From: Dyadobacter subterraneus
Lineage (GTDB): Bacteria; Bacteroidota; Bacteroidia; Cytophagales; Spirosomataceae
Reading direction: 5' to 3'
Assembly: GCF_015221875.1 (NCBI RefSeq)
Contig: NZ_JACYGY010000002.1
Location: forward strand, 1,239,573 to 1,303,572
DNA: 64,000 nt
Positions 61,444 to 64,000 of this stretch are shown one piece after another. The notes below the pieces were generated by a model. That model searched no databases. It saw nothing but the letters and a program-made list of their open reading frames with translations, and was not told the origin of the DNA. Numbering within the stretch: position 1 is the first letter of the stretch; each line of letters begins with the position of its first letter. The position numbers and the translations under genes were made by a program.

Positions 61444-61925
61444 TTACTTCAAACTTAACAGTTCAAGTGTTTCGAGAAGGCTGGCGTATTTTCTGCCGTT
61501 TTTATAAAGTTGATCAACATAGATAAGCGCAAAAACTACAAACTGCAACAATGCGAATTCTGTCAATTTAAATAATGTATTTTCAATGCCTGCCCAGCAT
61601 AAAACAATTCCGCTGTATAAGATTAAGTAAGGTACTATATTGGTATTTATAGTCTTTTCTTTTTGGATTAACCTTAAAACGATATCAATTTCATCCCCAT
61701 TTTCGGGAGCTGGAAAATGAATATTTCTTGCGATTTTGGAAAGTTGCAGCTGATTTATGTACAGAAATCACAGAACAAAAGAATAACTGAAAGTCCTGCA
61801 ATGAGCAAGGAGGAGTTAACGAAAAAGATAATTACAGCACAGGTACCTGCGATTCCTGGAATTATAAACATTCCTTTATCTCTCTCCAGAATGTTCGTTT
61901 TAATTTCAGCTATTTCATTTTCCAT
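61444..61925 (-). pseudogene. frameshifted small membrane protein
   Basis: ATG 61925 gives MENEIAEIKTNILERDKG then hydrophobic MFIIPGIAGTCAVIIFFVNS and LLIAGLSVILLFC, and hits a stop after DFCT. Moving one base at 61765-61767 continues FLYINQLQLSKIARNIHFPA, IVPYLILYSGIVLCWAGIEN and FALLQFVVFALIYVDQLYKN to TAA at 61444. Loss of one T from GATTTTC explains it. Repaired, about 160 aa with four TM helices. The family is unknown to me. It lies between the kinase and the glutamate dehydrogenase. Confidence 0.75.
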
Positions 61926-61994
61926 CGGACTAAAACGTTTGGTTAACTTTATAGAAAGTTATCTATAATTTATTGGTAATCAAATTTGTACATA

Positions 61995-62037
61995 AAAAAG
62001 AACGGAGAAAAGCACTTTGCCTTTCCCCGTTCTTTTT
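61995..62037. terminator. hairpin terminator after glutamate dehydrogenase gene
   Basis: AAAAAGAACGG (61995-62005) pairs with CCGTTCTTTTT (62027-62037), with further pairing inside, 16 nt past the minus-strand stop. Confidence 0.85.
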
Positions 62038-62052
62038 GAAAAAAATGATATC

Positions 62053-63327
62053 TTAAAATCCTCCACGGAATTTGTAAGTGCTTGATACTTTATCAATCGC
62101 AACGATATAGGCCGCAATCCGTAGTGAAACTTTATATTTCAATGAAGTTGCATATACATTATCAAAAGAGTCTTTCATGATGCGGTCGGTTCTGCGGTTG
62201 ACGCGTTCCAGAGTCCATTTGTAGCCGATACGGTTTTGTACCCATTCAAAATACGAAACAGTAACACCACCTGCATTGGCCAGAATATCCGGTACAACCA
62301 TGATGCCTTTATCGTTAATAATATCATCAGCTTTGAAAGAAGTCGGGCCGTTAGCACCTTCCACAATCATTTTAGCCTGGATACTTTCAACATTTCTGCG
62401 GGTAATGACATCCTCTTTTGCAGCAGGAACCAGTAAATCAACTGGCAGAGAAAATATCTCATCTCCCGAAATCGATTCGGCTCCTGTAAATCCTTCTAAC
62501 GAACCTTTATTGGCGTCACGGTAAGCAATTGCCGCTGCGATATCAATTCCCTTGTCATTATAATAAGCTCCGGAAATATCGCTGATCGCGTGGATACTAA
62601 CGCCACGTTCACGTAACAAAGACGCTGCATGAGATCCAACATTTCCAAAACCCTGAACAACGGCGGTTGCACGGTAGGGATTGATTCTCAACTTTTCCAT
62701 CCCAGCAAGAGCGGAAACCATAACGCCGCGACCGGTTGCTTCGGTACGACCTAATGAACCTCCTAAAACAAGCGGCTTGCCAGTAACAACAGCCTGAACG
62801 GTCATTCCTTTCGCTTTGGAATATTCATCCATCAGCCAGGCCATTTCTCTTGGTCCGGTTCCCATATCCGGCGCAGGAATATCCTGGTCGGGGCCGAAGA
62901 CATCTAGTAATGCAATGGTATAACCACGCATTAATCTTTCCATTTCTCCAGCAGACATTTCACGCGGATTACAGGCCACGCCACCTTTTGCACCACCATA
63001 AGGAATATCTACAACGGCACATTTCCATGTCATCCATGCAGCAAGTGCGCGCACTTCGTCAATATTTACATCCGGGTCAAAACGGATACCACCTTTACTT
63101 GGGCCAAGGATTGTCGAGTGAATAACCCGGTATCCCTCAAAAACTTTTATTTTGCCAGAATCCATTGTGACAGGGATTCCTACGGTAACCTGCTTGCGTG
63201 GAACTTTCAAAATATGGTACATTTCGTCAGAAATGCCTAAAAGTTCTACCGCTTTGTCAAATCTTTGCATCATAGACTCCAACGGATTTTCTTTATCCTT
63301 GATCGGAGCCGGTTCTATATATGCCAT
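62053..63327 (-). CDS. gdhA: glutamate dehydrogenase
   Basis: Cytosolic oxidoreductase of 424 aa interconverting glutamate and 2-oxoglutarate with ammonia. The substrate segment GPSKGGIRFDPDVNIDEVRA and catalytic Lys in VDIPYGGAKGGVACNPREM are intact, as is the Rossmann motif VVQGFGNVGSHAA. The 424-aa length and sequence fit the hexameric NAD-type (GDH-2-like) enzymes rather than the 450-aa E. coli NADP type, so the gene symbol is by function. A TAnnTTTG box on minus at 63391-63398 is a likely promoter. Confidence 0.93.
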   Translation of the reverse strand: MAYIEPAPIKDKENPLESMMQRFDKAVELLGISDEMYHILKVPRKQVTVGIPVTMDSGKIKVFEGYRVIHSTILGPSKGGIRFDPDVNIDEVRALAAWMTWKCAVVDIPYGGAKGGVACNPREMSAGEMERLMRGYTIALLDVFGPDQDIPAPDMGTGPREMAWLMDEYSKAKGMTVQAVVTGKPLVLGGSLGRTEATGRGVMVSALAGMEKLRINPYRATAVVQGFGNVGSHAASLLRERGVSIHAISDISGAYYNDKGIDIAAAIAYRDANKGSLEGFTGAESISGDEIFSLPVDLLVPAAKEDVITRRNVESIQAKMIVEGANGPTSFKADDIINDKGIMVVPDILANAGGVTVSYFEWVQNRIGYKWTLERVNRRTDRIMKDSFDNVYATSLKYKVSLRIAAYIVAIDKVSSTYKFRGGF

Positions 63328-63390
63328 TTTAATATTTAAATTAATAGTCTGATAATAAGTATGTTAATGAATTGTCATTCTTTGATAATA

Positions 63391-63398
63391 CAAACATA
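63391..63398 (-). promoter_or_regulatory. candidate -7 element for glutamate dehydrogenase gene
   Basis: On the minus strand this reads TATGTTTG, matching TAnnTTTG, about 64 nt before the start codon. Confidence 0.45.
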
Positions 63399-63574
63399 CG
63401 TGATTTCAACATATTAAAGATGTAACCTGTTCAATCTTGAAAATGTATAAAATATTGTCTCGAAAATATTATTTTATACTTATCAACATTGTTGAAATGA
63501 TAACACTGGATTAAGCACGCTTTCCAAATTTTTCATATGGTTTATATGAAATTTGAGAATGAAAAAAAACAAAA

Positions 63575-63603
63575 AAAAGGAGCACAAATTTTGTGCTCCT
63601 TTT
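63575..63603 (-). terminator. hairpin terminator of typA
   Basis: AAAAGGAGCACAA (63575-63587) pairs with TTGTGCTCCTTTT (63591-63603), 29 nt past the typA stop. Confidence 0.88.
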
Positions 63604-63632
63604 CAATAAAGAATTTTGATTCAGCGATCAGA

Positions 63633-64000
63633 CTAAACCATTTCGATTTTAGCACCGAAACGTTTACGATCGTTTTCTTCAAGATATATTTTCCGCATAC
63701 GCATGCTTTGCGGAGTTACTTCAAGATATTCGTCTTTCTGGATGTATTCCATTGATTCCTCCAGAGAGAAATTAATTTTTGGAACGATACGAAGTCCGTC
63801 ATCCGTACCAGAAGCACGCATGTTGGTCAATTTCTTCGCTTCCTGCAAGTTTACAACGATATCATTTGGACGAGTATGTTCTCCAATTACCTGGCCAGTG
63901 TAAATTTCTTCACCTGGTTCAACGAAGAAACGACCGCGATCCTGCAATTTATCAATTGTGTAACCTGTTGCAGCACCCGTATTTTTAGAGATGATCGATC
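63633..64000 (-). CDS. typA: GTP-binding protein TypA/BipA, C-terminal part
   Basis: Partial gene cut by the window edge; about 121 C-terminal codons are present. The visible region (DRGRFFVEPGEEIYTGQVIG, HTRPNDIVVNLQEAKKLTNM, RIVPKINFSLEESMEYIQKD and PQSMRMRKIYLEENDRKR) is the TypA-specific C-terminal domain of this ribosome-associated translational GTPase. The GTPase domain lies outside the window. The frame is open to base 64000, so no start should be assigned inside it. Confidence 0.95.
   Translation of the reverse strand, partial: SIISKNTGAATGYTIDKLQDRGRFFVEPGEEIYTGQVIGEHTRPNDIVVNLQEAKKLTNMRASGTDDGLRIVPKINFSLEESMEYIQKDEYLEVTPQSMRMRKIYLEENDRKRFGAKIEMV

Noticed and set aside
61717..61968. 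Plus-strand 83-aa frame
   Set aside because: It overlaps the frameshifted minus-strand membrane gene, which explains the sequence better.
1..64000. CRISPR array
   Set aside because: No regularly spaced identical repeats of 24-40 bp with unique spacers; the palindrome array at 18.6 kb has short, variable units.

Overview
The window looks like chromosome of an aerobic Bacteroidota, most likely Cytophagales/Spirosomaceae and perhaps Dyadobacter-like. The grounds are moderate GC, type IX secretion C-terminal domains, a TonB-dependent receptor under a TPP riboswitch, many -7 boxes of the Bacteroidota form TAnnTTTG, few Shine-Dalgarno sequences, and SpeA, PurM and RND families of Bacteroidota type. 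The genus is inference from protein style, not a database match.

Layout. 0-5.4 kb: an FG-GAP/cytochrome c protein, argH, an NlpC/P60 peptidase and purM. 5.4-15.1 kb: a Fic enzyme and secreted or envelope proteins (PQQ-type sugar dehydrogenase, WG repeats, GT9, GH18, DUF4369, serine hydrolase, double DUF1801). 15.1-15.7 kb: a DUF433 antitoxin beside a frameshifted DUF5615 toxin. 15.8-18.5 kb: TPP riboswitch and its TonB receptor. 18.5-20.1 kb: a palindrome array and a HicBA-like pair. 20.2-27.9 kb: a T9SS cargo protein, a decayed gene, a propeller lipoprotein, hemE, a HAD phosphatase, a 43-aa lipoprotein missed by length cutoffs, and speA with a possible leader ORF. 27.9-34.6 kb: a TetR-TolC-MFP-RND efflux operon. 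34.8-39.8 kb: tRNA-Pro followed by an accessory island holding a membrane coiled-coil protein, a reverse transcriptase pseudogene, an ART-like toxin pseudogene, its 55-aa partner and an orphan. 39.9-48.6 kb: GH67-like hydrolase, NmrA-type reductase divergent from HxlR, rocD, S41 protease, GlsB-like protein and GH3 enzyme. 48.7-56.4 kb: SbcC, then a surface-glycan operon (fdtA, degT-type aminotransferase, GT2, methyltransferase) whose genes overlap by 4 nt. 56.4-64 kb: SSS symporter, GH29 fucosidase, a cluster of DnaA boxes, Dabb protein, PhoR-like kinase, a frameshifted membrane protein, glutamate dehydrogenase and the 3' end of typA.

The most notable signals are: (i) a broken defence-type reverse transcriptase next to an intact transmembrane coiled-coil gene; (ii) a small gene plus ART-like toxin pseudogene; (iii) six DnaA-box-like sites in about 125 bp, four of them in a 20-bp inverted repeat; (iv) a HicBA-like pair whose putative antitoxin is unusually long; (v) frameshifts that are nearly all base losses in short homopolymers and fall only in accessory genes, while the long housekeeping genes are intact.
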